From NCBI RefSeq assembly GCF_008369295.1, contig NZ_VOBG01000003.1, forward strand, positions 124,001 to 188,000: a stretch of DNA of 64,000 nucleotides, written 5' to 3'. Positions 49,339-59,673 of this stretch are shown one piece after another. This DNA comes from Pseudomonas sp. ANT_H4 (GTDB lineage: Bacteria; Pseudomonadota; Gammaproteobacteria; Pseudomonadales; Pseudomonadaceae). Under the pieces are notes generated by a model, which did no database searches, had not been told where the DNA came from, and saw nothing but the letters and a program-made list of their open reading frames with translations. The translations under genes and the position numbers were made by a program. Each line of letters begins with the position of its first letter. Position 1 is the first letter of the stretch.

Positions 49339-51081
49339 TTAGAGGAAGAGTCCGGGACCCGTGCGACTTCCTTCGGGGAATCTGACGCCGACTTTGCCGA
49401 TCTTGTTCCCGTCCATCACTGCGACGGTCCAAATGGTGTTGTTCCACTCCACCTGGTCACCCACTACCGGCGCGCCACCGACTTTCTGGGTGATGAAGCG
49501 GCTCAGCGGCATGTCCGGATCGATGCCTTCAAGCTTGAGCCCGTACAGTGCCGAAACCGCGCCCAGCTGGGCGTCGCCTTCCAATACGAAGTCGCCGAAG
49601 AAGCGTAGGTCCAGGCCCCGTTGCGGTGCTTGGCTGAACAGTTTGCCGAGGGCCGCGAGGTTGTGTTCATGGCCGATCACGCAGAGCAAATCGTCGACTT
49701 CCAGCACCGTACTACCCGACGGATGGAGCAGTTGTTGGCCGCGAAACAGCGCGGCGATGCGCGTACCTTCGGGCATTTTCAGCTCGCGAAGGGCGGCCCC
49801 GATGCACCATTTCTCCGCACCGAGACGGTAGACGAACAGCTCCCACTCGCTGGTGACGTGCACTTCCAGGGCTGCCCGGGAAATAGGCGCAGGCTCCGGC
49901 GGTACCGTCACTTTCAGCAACTTGGCGACCCACGGCAGGCTGGTGCCCTGCACCAGCAACGACACCAGCACGATAAAGAACGCCAGATTGAAGTACAGCT
50001 GGGCGTGGGGCAGGCCGGCCATCAGCGGGAACACCGCCAAAATGATCGGCACCGCCCCGCGCAGGCCAACCCAGGCGATAAAGGCTTTCTCGCGATCATG
50101 GAAGGCCTTGAACGGCAGCAGGCCGACCATCACCGACAGCGGCCGTGCAAAGAGGATCATCCACAGCGCCAGGCCCAGGGCCGGCAGGGCGATGGGTAGC
50201 AAGTCATGGGGCGTGACCAGCAGGCCCAGCACCAGGAACATGCCGATCTGCGCCAGCCAGGCCATGCCGTCGAGCATATGCAGGATGCCATGACGGCTGC
50301 GCACCGGACGATTGCCGATCACTAGGCCGCATAGGTACACGGCGAGGAAGCCGCTGCCGTGCAGGGCGTTGGTCATGGCGAAGATAAACAGGCCACCGGC
50401 AATCACCAGGATTGGGTACAGGCCGTTGGCCAGGTTGATCCGGTTGACCATCTGCAGCATCAGCCAGCCACCACCCAGGCCGATGATGCCGCCAATGCCG
50501 AACTCGCGGATCAGGTGGCCCAGCAGGCTCCAGTGCAAACCGGTCTGGCCGCTGGCGAGCATGTCGATCAGGGTTACGGTGAGAAACACCGCCATCGGGT
50601 CGTTGCTGCCGGATTCGATTTCCAGGCTGGCGGTGACCCGTTCGTTCAGGCCCTTGCCGCCCAGCAGTGAGAACACTGCTGCCGCATCCGTTGAGCCGAC
50701 GATGGCGCCGATCAGCAGGCCCTGGATGATGTTGAGGTCGAACAGCCAAGCGGCGGCCATCCCGGTGAGGCCGGTGGTAATCAACACCCCCACTGTCGCC
50801 AGCGACAAGGCCGGCCACAGTGCCACACGAAAACTCGCCACCCTTGTGCGCAAGCCGCCGTCCAGCAGGATTACTGCCAGGGCCAGGTTGCCCACCAGAT
50901 AGGCGGTCGGGTAGTTATCGAAGATGATGCCGCCGCCATCGACGCCGGCGAGCATGCCCACGGCCAGGATGATCACCAGGATCGGGATACCCAGGCGGGA
51001 CGAAAGAGAACTCACCAGAATGCTCGCACCTACCAGCAACGCGCCGATCAAGAACAGGCTGTTGATGGTCGTCGCATTCAA
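49339..51081 (-). CDS. nhaP2: K+/H+ antiporter NhaP2 (CvrA)
   Basis: A 580-residue CPA1 antiporter. The membrane part has [44 protein letters not shown] and [13 protein letters not shown], where ND is the ion-binding pair. The cytoplasmic tail contains a TrkA-C-type and a CorC/HlyC-type domain. The closest relative I know is E. coli NhaP2 (578 residues, MDATTIISLF...), which fixes the start as TTG 51081 ([13 protein letters not shown]) with GGAG eight bases upstream. It is transcribed toward the MscK-type gene 82 bp away. Confidence 0.93.
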   Translation of the reverse strand: MNATTINSLFLIGALLVGASILVSSLSSRLGIPILVIILAVGMLAGVDGGGIIFDNYPTAYLVGNLALAVILLDGGLRTRVASFRVALWPALSLATVGVLITTGLTGMAAAWLFDLNIIQGLLIGAIVGSTDAAAVFSLLGGKGLNERVTASLEIESGSNDPMAVFLTVTLIDMLASGQTGLHWSLLGHLIREFGIGGIIGLGGGWLMLQMVNRINLANGLYPILVIAGGLFIFAMTNALHGSGFLAVYLCGLVIGNRPVRSRHGILHMLDGMAWLAQIGMFLVLGLLVTPHDLLPIALPALGLALWMILFARPLSVMVGLLPFKAFHDREKAFIAWVGLRGAVPIILAVFPLMAGLPHAQLYFNLAFFIVLVSLLVQGTSLPWVAKLLKVTVPPEPAPISRAALEVHVTSEWELFVYRLGAEKWCIGAALRELKMPEGTRIAALFRGQQLLHPSGSTVLEVDDLLCVIGHEHNLAALGKLFSQAPQRGLDLRFFGDFVLEGDAQLGAVSALYGLKLEGIDPDMPLSRFITQKVGGAPVVGDQVEWNNTIWTVAVMDGNKIGKVGVRFPEGSRTGPGLFL

Positions 51082-51205
51082 AGGCAGTACTCCATAAGCA
51101 AGAAAAACTGGGCGCAAACTGACCATGCAGTCTGCGTGCCAGTGATTCTAACCTGTTGAATTGCTGCGCTGTCAAAAAGGTTTTGAGGGTGGGTGTTCAG
51201 TTCAA

Positions 51206-52831
51206 TTAAAGGCGGAACCGCCCCACCATCCCATTCAGATCCACCGCCAAACGCGACAGCTCACTGCTCGCCGCACTGGTCTGGCTGGCGCCCGTAGCCG
51301 ATTGCACCGATAAATCACGAATGTTCACCAGATTGCGATCTACCTCACGGGCCACCTGCGCCTGTTCTTCGGCAGCGCTGGCGATCACCAGGTTACGTTC
51401 GTTGATCTCGACGATGGCGGTGTTGATGGTGTCCAGGGACATCCCCGCGCCTTTGGCGATGTTCAGCGTCGACTCGGCGCGTTCGGTGCTGTTGCGCATC
51501 GAATCCACCGCATGCTCGGTGCCAGACTGAATGCTGCCGATCATACGCTCGATTTCGCTGGTGGACTGCTGGGTGCGATGGGCCAGGGCGCGCACTTCAT
51601 CGGCGACCACAGCAAACCCACGGCCGGCTTCCCCGGCGCGGGCGGCTTCAATCGCTGCGTTCAATGCCAGCAGGTTGGTCTGGTCGGCGAGGCCACGAAT
51701 GACGTCCAGCACCTTACCGATATCCCGGGATTCTTCCGCCAGGTGGCCAATCAATATGGCGGTTGCCTGCACATCGCTGCTCATGCGCTCGATGGCACTG
51801 ACGGTTTCCTGCACCAGGTCACGGCCATCACCGGCGGAGGACGTGGCATTTTTCGAGGCCTCGGAAGTGCTCACCGCATTGCGGGCCACTTCTTCGACGG
51901 CGCTGGTCATTTCGTTGACGGCGGTGGCGGCCTGTTCGATTTCATTGTTCTGCTGGGTCAGGCCACGGGCGCTTTCATCGGTGACGGCATTCAGTTCTTC
52001 AGCTGCGGAGGCCAACTGGGTGGCCGAGCCGGAAATACGCTGCAAGGTGTCGCGCAACTTTTCCTGCATCTTCGACATGGCGAGCAGCAAGCGTCCGGCT
52101 TCGTCGTCGCCATCGACCTTGATTGGTCGCGTCAGGTTGCCTTCGGCGATGTCTTCGGCGGCGCTCAAGGCCTGGGCAATTGGCTGAGTGATGCTGCGGG
52201 TCAACAGCCAGGCGAACAGCATGGTTAGCGTGGTGGCCAGGAGCAACAGGGCTACCACTAGGTTGAAGGCCGAATCATATTGGTCTTCGGCCTGCAGGTT
52301 GCTGTCGATGGCCATCCTGTTGTTGATGTCCAGCAGGCGGGTCAGGACGGTATTGACCTGTTCGGAGTTGCTCAGCAGCTCGGTGTTGAGCAGTGCGCTC
52401 AACTCTTCTACCTGATTGGTCCGGGACAGGCTCTTCATCCGTTCTTCAATCTGGCGGTACTGCCCCAGCAGGCGTATGTATTCATCGTACGCCGCACGCT
52501 CTTCGCTGCCCTCAATCAGTTTTTCGTAGGCACCCTGGGCAGTACGGATCTGCTGATTGCGCAGTTCAAAGGCTTCCAGGGTCTTTTGCTGCACATCCGG
52601 TTCGCGATTGGTCAGCAAGCGGTAGGACAGCACCCGCAAACGCAGGGTCAACTGAGTGAACTCATCCAGGGCTCGGATGCTTGGCACGCTGTTCAAGGTG
52701 ATGTCTTCGGTCACCGCGCGAATCTTGCTCATCTGGTTCAGGGCGAATACACCGAGAAACAACATGAGCGCACCAATGAGCGCGAAGCCGAGAAACGCTC
52801 GCGGAGCGATATTCATATTACGAAGAGACAT
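51206..52831 (-). CDS. Methyl-accepting chemotaxis protein with 4-helix-bundle sensor
   Basis: A 541-residue transducer. TM1 near residues 11-31 and TM2 near residues 187-209 enclose a periplasmic 4HB_MCP-type sensor of about 150 residues. A HAMP linker and a 44-helical signalling domain follow, with the hairpin tip RGLADQTNLLALNAAIEAARAGE. There is no C-terminal CheR-binding pentapeptide. ATG 52831 has AGGA eight bases upstream. Ligand unknown; nothing next to it suggests one. Confidence 0.92.
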   Translation of the reverse strand: MSLRNMNIAPRAFLGFALIGALMLFLGVFALNQMSKIRAVTEDITLNSVPSIRALDEFTQLTLRLRVLSYRLLTNREPDVQQKTLEAFELRNQQIRTAQGAYEKLIEGSEERAAYDEYIRLLGQYRQIEERMKSLSRTNQVEELSALLNTELLSNSEQVNTVLTRLLDINNRMAIDSNLQAEDQYDSAFNLVVALLLLATTLTMLFAWLLTRSITQPIAQALSAAEDIAEGNLTRPIKVDGDDEAGRLLLAMSKMQEKLRDTLQRISGSATQLASAAEELNAVTDESARGLTQQNNEIEQAATAVNEMTSAVEEVARNAVSTSEASKNATSSAGDGRDLVQETVSAIERMSSDVQATAILIGHLAEESRDIGKVLDVIRGLADQTNLLALNAAIEAARAGEAGRGFAVVADEVRALAHRTQQSTSEIERMIGSIQSGTEHAVDSMRNSTERAESTLNIAKGAGMSLDTINTAIVEINERNLVIASAAEEQAQVAREVDRNLVNIRDLSVQSATGASQTSAASSELSRLAVDLNGMVGRFRL

Positions 52832-53105
52832 GCTGTGATCCTGGGTAAAGCGCGATCGGCGCGCTTTGAGACGGGTTGTCCATGACCTATCGGTCATACG
52901 ACTAAAGTCTTGATGGGGTGTGCGCTTTTGTCGCAGTTGAGGGGTGTTGGAGTGGATTCAGGAACCAGATGGTACAAAAGCAGTCACTAAGGCTCCAAAG
53001 CGTGGCTTGACCCGTATAATCAAGGCCCCGCGCCAGGATATCCCTGGCTTCCAAGGTGAATTTTCTTTATCGTCACCGCCCTTTTAAAAAGCCCGAGAAA
53101 TCAAA

Positions 53106-53336
53106 ATGTTAGAAGCATCCCTCAGCCAGCTGGAACAACTTGTCAGTGACCTCGTACAGCAGAACCAAGACCTGCTGGGCACCAATGAAAGCCTCAAGGC
53201 AGAAATGGCCCGCATCAAGGATGAGAACGACAGTCTGCAACTGAATCTGATGGAACAGGAAGAAAAGCAGGGCGCCGCCGCCGCGCGTATTCAAGCGTTG
53301 GTTGAGCGTGTGAGCGCAGGTCCTGTCAGCGCATGA
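53106..53336 (+). CDS. Short coiled-coil protein, ZapB-like (TIGR02449 type)
   Basis: A 76-residue protein that is almost entirely one coiled coil: LSQLEQLVSDLVQQNQDLL, then ENDSLQLNLMEQEEKQ. It overlaps the zapA-like gene by four bases, the same pairing in which a small coiled-coil protein of the TIGR02449 family precedes zapA in Pseudomonas. It is likely to act with ZapA at the division site. A TATAAT at 53015-53020 may be the -10 of its promoter, but no good -35 is at the right distance. Confidence 0.8.
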   Translation: MLEASLSQLEQLVSDLVQQNQDLLGTNESLKAEMARIKDENDSLQLNLMEQEEKQGAAAARIQALVERVSAGPVSA

Positions 53337-53635
53337 ATCAGGGCGCCGAGGGGATAAAGGTCGTTTCGATTCTCGGTGAGGATTATTCGATCAAGGCACC
53401 TGACGGGGAAGGCAGCACCCTGATGAGCGCCGTGACGATGCTCAAGGCGTCATTGGCCACCACCAAGAAAAAGTACCCAACCCTGATCGGTGACAAATTA
53501 CTGGTGCTGGCGGCGTTGAACCTGTGCGCCGAGCAGATCGAAATGCAAAAGGGTCACCAGCAGGCACTCGACCGTTACCAAGAGCAAGTCAGCGCCACGG
53601 TCGAGGTGATTTCCAAGGCCATCGGGCAACCCTGA
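53333..53635 (+). CDS. zapA: ZapA-like cell-division protein
   Basis: A 100-residue protein with VVSILGEDYSIKAP at the N-terminus, AVTMLKASLATTKKKYPTLIGDKLLVLAALNL and a C-terminal helix AEQIEMQKGHQQALDRYQEQ. This is the ZapA pattern of a beta-strand head and a dimerising coiled coil that crosslinks FtsZ filaments. It diverges clearly from the P. aeruginosa ZapA I recall. The usual downstream 6S RNA gene and 5-formyltetrahydrofolate cyclo-ligase are absent, since the next gene is a convergent acyl-CoA dehydrogenase nine bases away. It may be a second zapA copy. Confidence 0.8.
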   Translation: MNQGAEGIKVVSILGEDYSIKAPDGEGSTLMSAVTMLKASLATTKKKYPTLIGDKLLVLAALNLCAEQIEMQKGHQQALDRYQEQVSATVEVISKAIGQP

Positions 53636-53644
53636 TTTGCCCGG

Positions 53645-55447
53645 TTAGAACCACTCATCCTGCATACCCAGGCACGTATCATCCCGTGCCTCAAGAATCG
53701 CCAGTTCATGATGGCAGCCCGGTACTTCCCATGTCAGGAAGTACCGGGCCGCTTGCAGCTTGCCTTTATAGAAGGCGATATCCGCTGCATTGCCCTTCTC
53801 CAGTCCTTCCTCGGCACGAATCGCCTGTTCCAGCCAGCGCCAGCCGATCACCGTATGCCCGAATACTTTCAGGTACAGCGCCGAGTTCGCCAGGCTACTG
53901 TTGACCTTGCCCTGGGCGAGGTCGGTCAACAACCCGAGGGTAACGCTCTGCAGGCGCGTCACCAGTTGCTCCAAAGGTTCGCGCAGGGCTGTGAGTGACG
54001 GATATTTCTGCGTCCTGGCGCCGGTCTCGGCGATCAGGCGAATCAGTTGCTTCAAACCCGCGCCGCCGTTTTGCGCCAGTTTGCGCCCGAGCAAATCCAG
54101 GGACTGAATGCCATGGGTACCTTCATGGATCGGGTTCAGGCGGTTATCGCGGTAGTACTGTTCCACCGGGTACTCACGGGTGTAGCCATGGCCGCCGAGT
54201 ATCTGGATCGCCAGTTCGTTGGCCTTCAGGCAAAACTCCGATGGCCACGATTTGACGATGGGCGTCAGCAGGTCCAGCAGCTCATGGGCCTGCTTGCGCT
54301 CCGTTTCGGTTGCCAGGGTGGTGGTGTCATCAAACAGCCGCGCCGCGTACAGGCCCAGGTCGAAGGCGCCCTCCACGTAAGCCTTTTGCGTCAGCAGCAT
54401 GCGCTTGATATCGGCGTGCTGGATGATCGAGACCGGCGCGGTGTTCGGGTCTTTACTGTCCGGCAGGCGGCCTTGCGGACGCTCGCGGGCGTACTCCAGT
54501 GAATACAGGTAGCCGGCGTAACCGAGCATCACCGCGCCCATGCCGACACCGATCCGCGCTTCGTTCATCATCTGGAACATGCAGCTTAGGCCTTGATGGG
54601 GTTTGCCCACCAGATAGCCGACACAGTCGCCGTTATCGCCGAAATTCAGTGCTGTGGACGTGGTGCCGCGCCAGCCCATCTTGTGGAACAGCCCGGCCAG
54701 CAGCACGTCATTGCGTTTGCCCAGGCTGCCGTCGTCGTTGACCAGGAATTTGGGCACGATAAACAGCGAAATACCCTTCACTCCGGCTGGCGCGTCTGGC
54801 AGCTTGGCCAGCACCATATGTACGATGTTTTCCGACAGTGGGTGATCGCCGCCGGAGATAAAGATCTTATTGCCCTTGAGTCGGTAAGTGCCGTCAGCCA
54901 CAGGCTCCGCGCGGGTGCGGATATCCGATAGCGATGAGCCGGCGTGGGGCTCGGTCAAGGCCATGGTGCCGAAGAAACGGCCCTCGATCATGGGTTGCAG
55001 GAAGCGTTGTTTCTGCTCCTCGGTGCCGAAGCTTTCGATCAGGTTGGCTGCGCCCATGGTCAGGAATGGATACGAGGTCGAGGCGGCATTGGCCGACTGG
55101 AAGTGGGCGAAACAGGCCTGGGACAGCAAGGTTGGCAACTGCATGCCACCGGCTTCGAAACTGCGGGCGGCGTTGAGAAAGCCTGCTTCGAGGAAAGCAT
55201 CGACGGCCGATTTCACTTCGGGAATCAGAATCGCCTGACCGTTCTCATAGCGCGGCTCGTTCTCGTCACCCTTGCGGTTGTGCGGGGCGAAGAACTTCTC
55301 GGCAATGCTGCGGGCGGTGCCGATGGCGGCGTCGAAGGTTTCGCGGTTGTGTTCGGCAAACCGCTCACGCTGGGTCAGGCCCTCGGCATCGAGGACTTCG
55401 TACAGCTCGAAAGCCAGATTGCGGGAACTGAGCAGCATCTCGGACAT
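53645..55447 (-). CDS. Long-form acyl-CoA dehydrogenase
   Basis: A 600-residue flavoenzyme of the FadE-related branch with an extra C-terminal domain. Visible parts are FAD-binding PHAGSSLSDIRT, KIFISGGDHP, a catalytic Glu region in GYTREYPVEQYYRDNRLNPIHEGTHGIQSL and the C-terminal extension of about 130 residues. It probably opens beta-oxidation of medium or long acyl-CoAs, but substrate length cannot be read from sequence. Monocistronic; its stop is nine bases from the zapA-like stop. Confidence 0.88.
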   Translation of the reverse strand: MSEMLLSSRNLAFELYEVLDAEGLTQRERFAEHNRETFDAAIGTARSIAEKFFAPHNRKGDENEPRYENGQAILIPEVKSAVDAFLEAGFLNAARSFEAGGMQLPTLLSQACFAHFQSANAASTSYPFLTMGAANLIESFGTEEQKQRFLQPMIEGRFFGTMALTEPHAGSSLSDIRTRAEPVADGTYRLKGNKIFISGGDHPLSENIVHMVLAKLPDAPAGVKGISLFIVPKFLVNDDGSLGKRNDVLLAGLFHKMGWRGTTSTALNFGDNGDCVGYLVGKPHQGLSCMFQMMNEARIGVGMGAVMLGYAGYLYSLEYARERPQGRLPDSKDPNTAPVSIIQHADIKRMLLTQKAYVEGAFDLGLYAARLFDDTTTLATETERKQAHELLDLLTPIVKSWPSEFCLKANELAIQILGGHGYTREYPVEQYYRDNRLNPIHEGTHGIQSLDLLGRKLAQNGGAGLKQLIRLIAETGARTQKYPSLTALREPLEQLVTRLQSVTLGLLTDLAQGKVNSSLANSALYLKVFGHTVIGWRWLEQAIRAEEGLEKGNAADIAFYKGKLQAARYFLTWEVPGCHHELAILEARDDTCLGMQDEWF

Positions 55448-55571
55448 GGCGGCTTACCTGTGTGGGAATGGGCCGAGTCTAAGTGCGCAAATAGAGGCTG
55501 GATAGCAAGATTGATGTGGGTGATGGAGGGGCAGAACGAGGCGATGATTACATCAGTATAGTGAGTGGGTC

Positions 55572-55708
55572 GTTGTGGCGAGCGGGCTTGCCCGCGTTGG
55601 GCTGCGTAGCAGCCCCAAAACCAGTCACCGAGTGTTTTCAGGTAGATCTCGATGGCTGGTTTTTGGAGCGCTTCGCGCTCCAACGCGGGCAAGCCCGCTC
55701 GCTACAAC
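55572..55708. repeat. Compound REPIN between putA and the acyl-CoA dehydrogenase gene
   Basis: GTTGTGGCGAGCGGGCTTGCCCGCGTTGG begins at 55572 and is inverted at 55681-55708, ending GCTCGCTACAAC. Inside are two more small hairpins, GGCTGC/GCAGCC near 55599-55614 and GGAGCG/CGCTCC near 55665-55681. The GCGAGCGGGCTTGCCCGC core is a third REP family in the window. Confidence 0.82.
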
Positions 55709-55719
55709 AAGCACTTTAT

Positions 55720-58700
55720 TTAACCGATAGTCATCAAGCTGGCGTTACCGCCCGCCGCCGCGGTGTTAACACTCAACGCCCGCTCAATCACCAGGCGCTC
55801 CAGGGCAATCCCGGTTTCGCCCGAAGACAAGCCATGAACCCCGACAATCGCCCCGCCCCGCTTGGCCACTTGCTGGCAAACCCCGCGTAGTTGGTCGCAG
55901 TCGCCGTGATGCAGGACGGCATCGAACACGGTTTCGTCCTTGGTCCAGTCGGCCACCAGCTTGATCTTCGCTTGAATTTCCTTCGGCAAACGTGCGAACA
56001 GTGCCTTGGTCAATTCAGCTTCCGGCCACACCGCCGAGCTGCCTACAGCCAGCACGGCAGCCAGTTGTGTTAGCAAATCGCCTTCCACTTCCGCCAGGCA
56101 CAATACGTGCTCACGGGGCAGGATGGCGTAGCTGTTGCGCTCGCCGGTCGGGCCAGCTAGCAGGCGGGTGATACCGCTTTGCGATTGCGTAGCGAACTGC
56201 ACGCACAACGCGCTCAGTTCCACCAGTTTGCTGCTGTCAGCCCAGGCTTGCAGGGCGCTCAAAGGCTTGCTCATGGCATCGCGCAGGCGAACATCCGGTG
56301 CGGCCAGTGCATCCCCACGAACGAAGGATTGCTCGATCGCGTCCGTAGGGCGAGTCGACAACAGACGGTACAGGTACAGCGGGCCACCAGCCTTCGGTCC
56401 CGTACCCGACAAACCTTCGCCGCCAAATGGCTGCACGCCGACCACTGCACCGACGATGTTGCGGTTGACGTAGACGTTACCGGCATGGACGTTGTCGATC
56501 ACCTTGGCGATGGTCTCGTCGATACGGGTGTGCACGCCCAGGGTCAGGCCGTAGCCGGACGCATTGATCTGTGCGATCAGTTGGTCGATCTCTTTGCGCT
56601 TGTAGCGCACCACGTGCAGCACCGGGCCGAAAATCTCCCGTTGCAGCTCGTCGAAGCTTTCCAGTTCGATCAGGGTTGGCATCACGAAGGTGCCGCGTTT
56701 GACTTCTTCGCCGTCGGCAATCGCTACCTGGTACACGGTGCGACCTTTGTCGCGCATGGCCTGGATATGCTTCTCGATGCCAGCCTTGGCTTCGGCGTCG
56801 ATCACCGGGCCGATATCTACGGATAGGCGCTCAGGGTTGCCGAGGCGGCATTCAGCCATCGCGCCTTTGAGCATTTCGATCACGCGATCTGCCGAATCTT
56901 CCTGCAAGCACAGTACGCGCAGGGCCGAGCAGCGTTGACCGGCACTGTCGAAGGCCGAGGACACCACGTCGATGACCACTTGTTCAGTCAGCGCCGAGGA
57001 GTCGACGATCATTGCGTTCTGACCACCGGTTTCGGCGATCAGCGGAATCGGACGGCCCTGGGCATCCAGGCGACCAGCGACATTGCGTTGCAACAAGCGC
57101 GCGACTTCGGTGGAGCCGGTGAACATCACGCCCTTGACGCGATCATCACCCACCAGGCGGGCACCGACGGTTTCGCCCTGGCCCGGCAGCAGTTGCAGCA
57201 CGCCTTGCGGGATACCGGCTTCCAACAACAGGCGCACGGCCTGGGCGGCGACCAGCGGCGTTTGTTCCGCAGGCTTGGCCAGTACCGGGTTGCCGGCGGC
57301 CAATGCGGCAGCCACTTGGCCACTGAAAATCGCCAGCGGGAAGTTCCACGGGCTGATGCAGACCACTGGGCCCAATGGGCGGTGGGCATCGTTGGTGAAA
57401 TCGTTGCGTGCCTGCACCGCGTAGTAACGCAGGAAATCCACGGCTTCGCGCACTTCGGCGATGGCGTTGGCGAAGGTCTTGCCGGCTTCGCGGGCCAGCA
57501 GGCCCATCAGCGGCTGGATTTCGCCTTCCATCAAGTCGGCGGCACGCTCAAGGATCGCGGCGCGTTCGGCGGGCGGAGTGGCCTGCCAGATCGGCGCGGC
57601 CTTCAGGGCACACTGGATGACGTTGTCGACGTCTTCGACGGTCGCTTCCTGCACGTGGCCGACCACGTCACGGTGATCGGACGGGTTCAGCACCGGAGCA
57701 GCAGCTTCGTTGCTCGACGGGCAACCGAGCATCGGTGCGGCTTTCCAGTTGTTATGCGCGGAAGCCAGCAGGGCGCAGGACAGCGACGCCAGACGGTGTT
57801 CGTTGGCCAGGTCGATGCCCGCGGAGTTGGCGCGCTCGGCACCATACAGGTCACGCGGCAGCGGGATACGCGGGTGCGGCAGACCGAGGCCGCCTTCCTG
57901 CGTCGCCATCCGCTCGATGCTGGCCACTGGATCGGCCACCAGCGCCTGAATCGAGATGGACTGATCGGCAATCTGGTTGACGAACGAAGTGTTCGCGCCG
58001 TTTTCCAGTAGGCGACGCACCAGGTACGCCAACAGTGTTTCGTGAGTACCGACCGGTGCGTACACGCGGCACGGACGGTTCAACTTGCCTTCTGAAACTT
58101 TGCCTACAACTTGTTCGTACAGCGGTTCACCCATGCCGTGCAGGCATTGGAACTCGTACTGGCCGGGGTAATAGTTCTGACCGGCAAGATGGTAGATCGC
58201 CGATAGGGTGTGGGCGTTGTGGGTGGCGAACTGCGGGTAGATGACTTCCGGTACCGACAGCAGTTTGCGTGCGCAGGCAATGTAGGAAACGTCGGTGTAC
58301 ACCTTGCGGGTGTATACCGGGTAGCCTTCCAGGCCTTCCACTTGGGCACGCTTGATTTCGCTGTCCCAGTACGCGCCTTTTACCAGGCGGATCATCAGGC
58401 GATGACGGCTGCGACGAGCTAGGTCGATCACGTAGTCGATCACATACGGGCAACGTTTCTGATAAGCCTGGATCACAAAGCCGATGCCGTTCCAGCCGGT
58501 CAGTTGCGGCTCGAAGCACAGGCGTTCCAGCAGGTCGAGCGACAGCTCCAGGCGGTCGGCTTCTTCGGCATCGATGTTCAGGCCAATGTCGTATTGCTTG
58601 GCCAGCAGGGTCAGGGACAGCAGGCGCGGGTACAGTTCGTCCATCACGCGCTCGTATTGGGCGCGGCTGTAGCGAGGGTGCAGTGCCGAAAGCTTGATGG

Positions 58701-59673
58701 AGATGCCCGGGCCTTCATAAATCCCGCGACCGTGGGAGGCTTTGCCGATCGAGTGGATGGCTTGTTCGTACGAGGCCAGGTACTTCTGCGCGTCGTGTTC
58801 GGTGAGTGCTGCTTCACCGAGCATGTCGTAGGAATAACGGAAGCCTTTGGCTTCGAACTTGCTGGCGTTGGCCAGGGCTTCGGCGATGGTTTCGCCGGTG
58901 ACGAACTGCTCGCCCATCAGGCGCATGGCCATATCGACGCCCTTGCGGATCATCGGCTCGCCGCTCTTGCCGATAATGCGGCTCAAGGACGAAGTCAGGC
59001 CTGTTTCGTTGTGGGTGGCGACCAGTTTGCCGGTTAGCAGCAGGCCCCAAGTGGCAGCGTTGACGAACAACGACGGGCTGTTGCCCAAGTGCGGCTGCCA
59101 GTTGCCGGTGCTGATCTTGTCGCGGATCAGTGCATCGCGAGTGCCTTTGTCCGGGATGCGCAGCAGCGCTTCGGCCAGGCACATCAGTGCCACGCCTTCC
59201 TGGGACGACAGGGAGAATTCTTGCAGCAGGCCTTGCACGATACCGGCCCGGCCGCCTGCGCTCTTCTGATTGCGCAGTTTCTCGGCAATCGAGGCGGCCA
59301 GCTTGTTGGTGGCTTCAGCCATTTGCAGCGGCAGGCGAGCCTGCTCGATCAGCATCGGCACCACTTCCGGCTCAGGGCGGCGGTAAGCGGCGGTGATCGA
59401 GGCGCGCAGTACCGATTGCGGCAGGATGCTCTCGGCGAACTCCAGGAAGCACTGATGGGCGTGGTCGTTCTGGACCTCACCGGCATCGTCGGCGTCCTTG
59501 CTGCTCAAGCCATTGAGCTCATTCAGGGTTGCACCACCCTCAAGTTTCTCCAGGTAATTGAAAATTGCCTGCTTGATCAGCCAGTGCGGCGTGCGATCAA
59601 TGGAGGTCGCGGCGGCCTTGAGGCGTTCGCGGGTTGGGTCATCAAGTTTGACCCCAAGGGTGGTCGTAGCCAT
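55720..59673 (-). CDS. putA: Trifunctional proline utilisation protein PutA
   Basis: A 1317-residue protein that is proline dehydrogenase, delta1-pyrroline-5-carboxylate dehydrogenase and repressor in one. Residues 1-47 are a ribbon-helix-helix domain (TTLGVKLDDPTRERLKAAA, PHWLIKQAIFNYLEKLE). The PRODH barrel follows with GPGISIKLSALHPRY, DAEEADRLELS and RLVKGAYWD. The dehydrogenase has PWNFPLAIF, FTGST, ETGGQNAMI and the catalytic Cys in AGQRCSALR. A short C-terminal region caps the substrate tunnel. ATG 59673 has GAGG eight bases upstream; the frame is open a little further to 59709. Divergent from putP, with PutA operator motifs between them. Confidence 0.97.
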   Translation of the reverse strand: MATTTLGVKLDDPTRERLKAAATSIDRTPHWLIKQAIFNYLEKLEGGATLNELNGLSSKDADDAGEVQNDHAHQCFLEFAESILPQSVLRASITAAYRRPEPEVVPMLIEQARLPLQMAEATNKLAASIAEKLRNQKSAGGRAGIVQGLLQEFSLSSQEGVALMCLAEALLRIPDKGTRDALIRDKISTGNWQPHLGNSPSLFVNAATWGLLLTGKLVATHNETGLTSSLSRIIGKSGEPMIRKGVDMAMRLMGEQFVTGETIAEALANASKFEAKGFRYSYDMLGEAALTEHDAQKYLASYEQAIHSIGKASHGRGIYEGPGISIKLSALHPRYSRAQYERVMDELYPRLLSLTLLAKQYDIGLNIDAEEADRLELSLDLLERLCFEPQLTGWNGIGFVIQAYQKRCPYVIDYVIDLARRSRHRLMIRLVKGAYWDSEIKRAQVEGLEGYPVYTRKVYTDVSYIACARKLLSVPEVIYPQFATHNAHTLSAIYHLAGQNYYPGQYEFQCLHGMGEPLYEQVVGKVSEGKLNRPCRVYAPVGTHETLLAYLVRRLLENGANTSFVNQIADQSISIQALVADPVASIERMATQEGGLGLPHPRIPLPRDLYGAERANSAGIDLANEHRLASLSCALLASAHNNWKAAPMLGCPSSNEAAAPVLNPSDHRDVVGHVQEATVEDVDNVIQCALKAAPIWQATPPAERAAILERAADLMEGEIQPLMGLLAREAGKTFANAIAEVREAVDFLRYYAVQARNDFTNDAHRPLGPVVCISPWNFPLAIFSGQVAAALAAGNPVLAKPAEQTPLVAAQAVRLLLEAGIPQGVLQLLPGQGETVGARLVGDDRVKGVMFTGSTEVARLLQRNVAGRLDAQGRPIPLIAETGGQNAMIVDSSALTEQVVIDVVSSAFDSAGQRCSALRVLCLQEDSADRVIEMLKGAMAECRLGNPERLSVDIGPVIDAEAKAGIEKHIQAMRDKGRTVYQVAIADGEEVKRGTFVMPTLIELESFDELQREIFGPVLHVVRYKRKEIDQLIAQINASGYGLTLGVHTRIDETIAKVIDNVHAGNVYVNRNIVGAVVGVQPFGGEGLSGTGPKAGGPLYLYRLLSTRPTDAIEQSFVRGDALAAPDVRLRDAMSKPLSALQAWADSSKLVELSALCVQFATQSQSGITRLLAGPTGERNSYAILPREHVLCLAEVEGDLLTQLAAVLAVGSSAVWPEAELTKALFARLPKEIQAKIKLVADWTKDETVFDAVLHHGDCDQLRGVCQQVAKRGGAIVGVHGLSSGETGIALERLVIERALSVNTAAAGGNASLMTIG

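Noticed and set aside
53008..53020. TTGACC followed closely by TATAAT upstream of the zapB-like gene
   Set aside because: The two boxes are only one base apart, so they cannot form one sigma-70 promoter; only the TATAAT may be used, with a poor -35.
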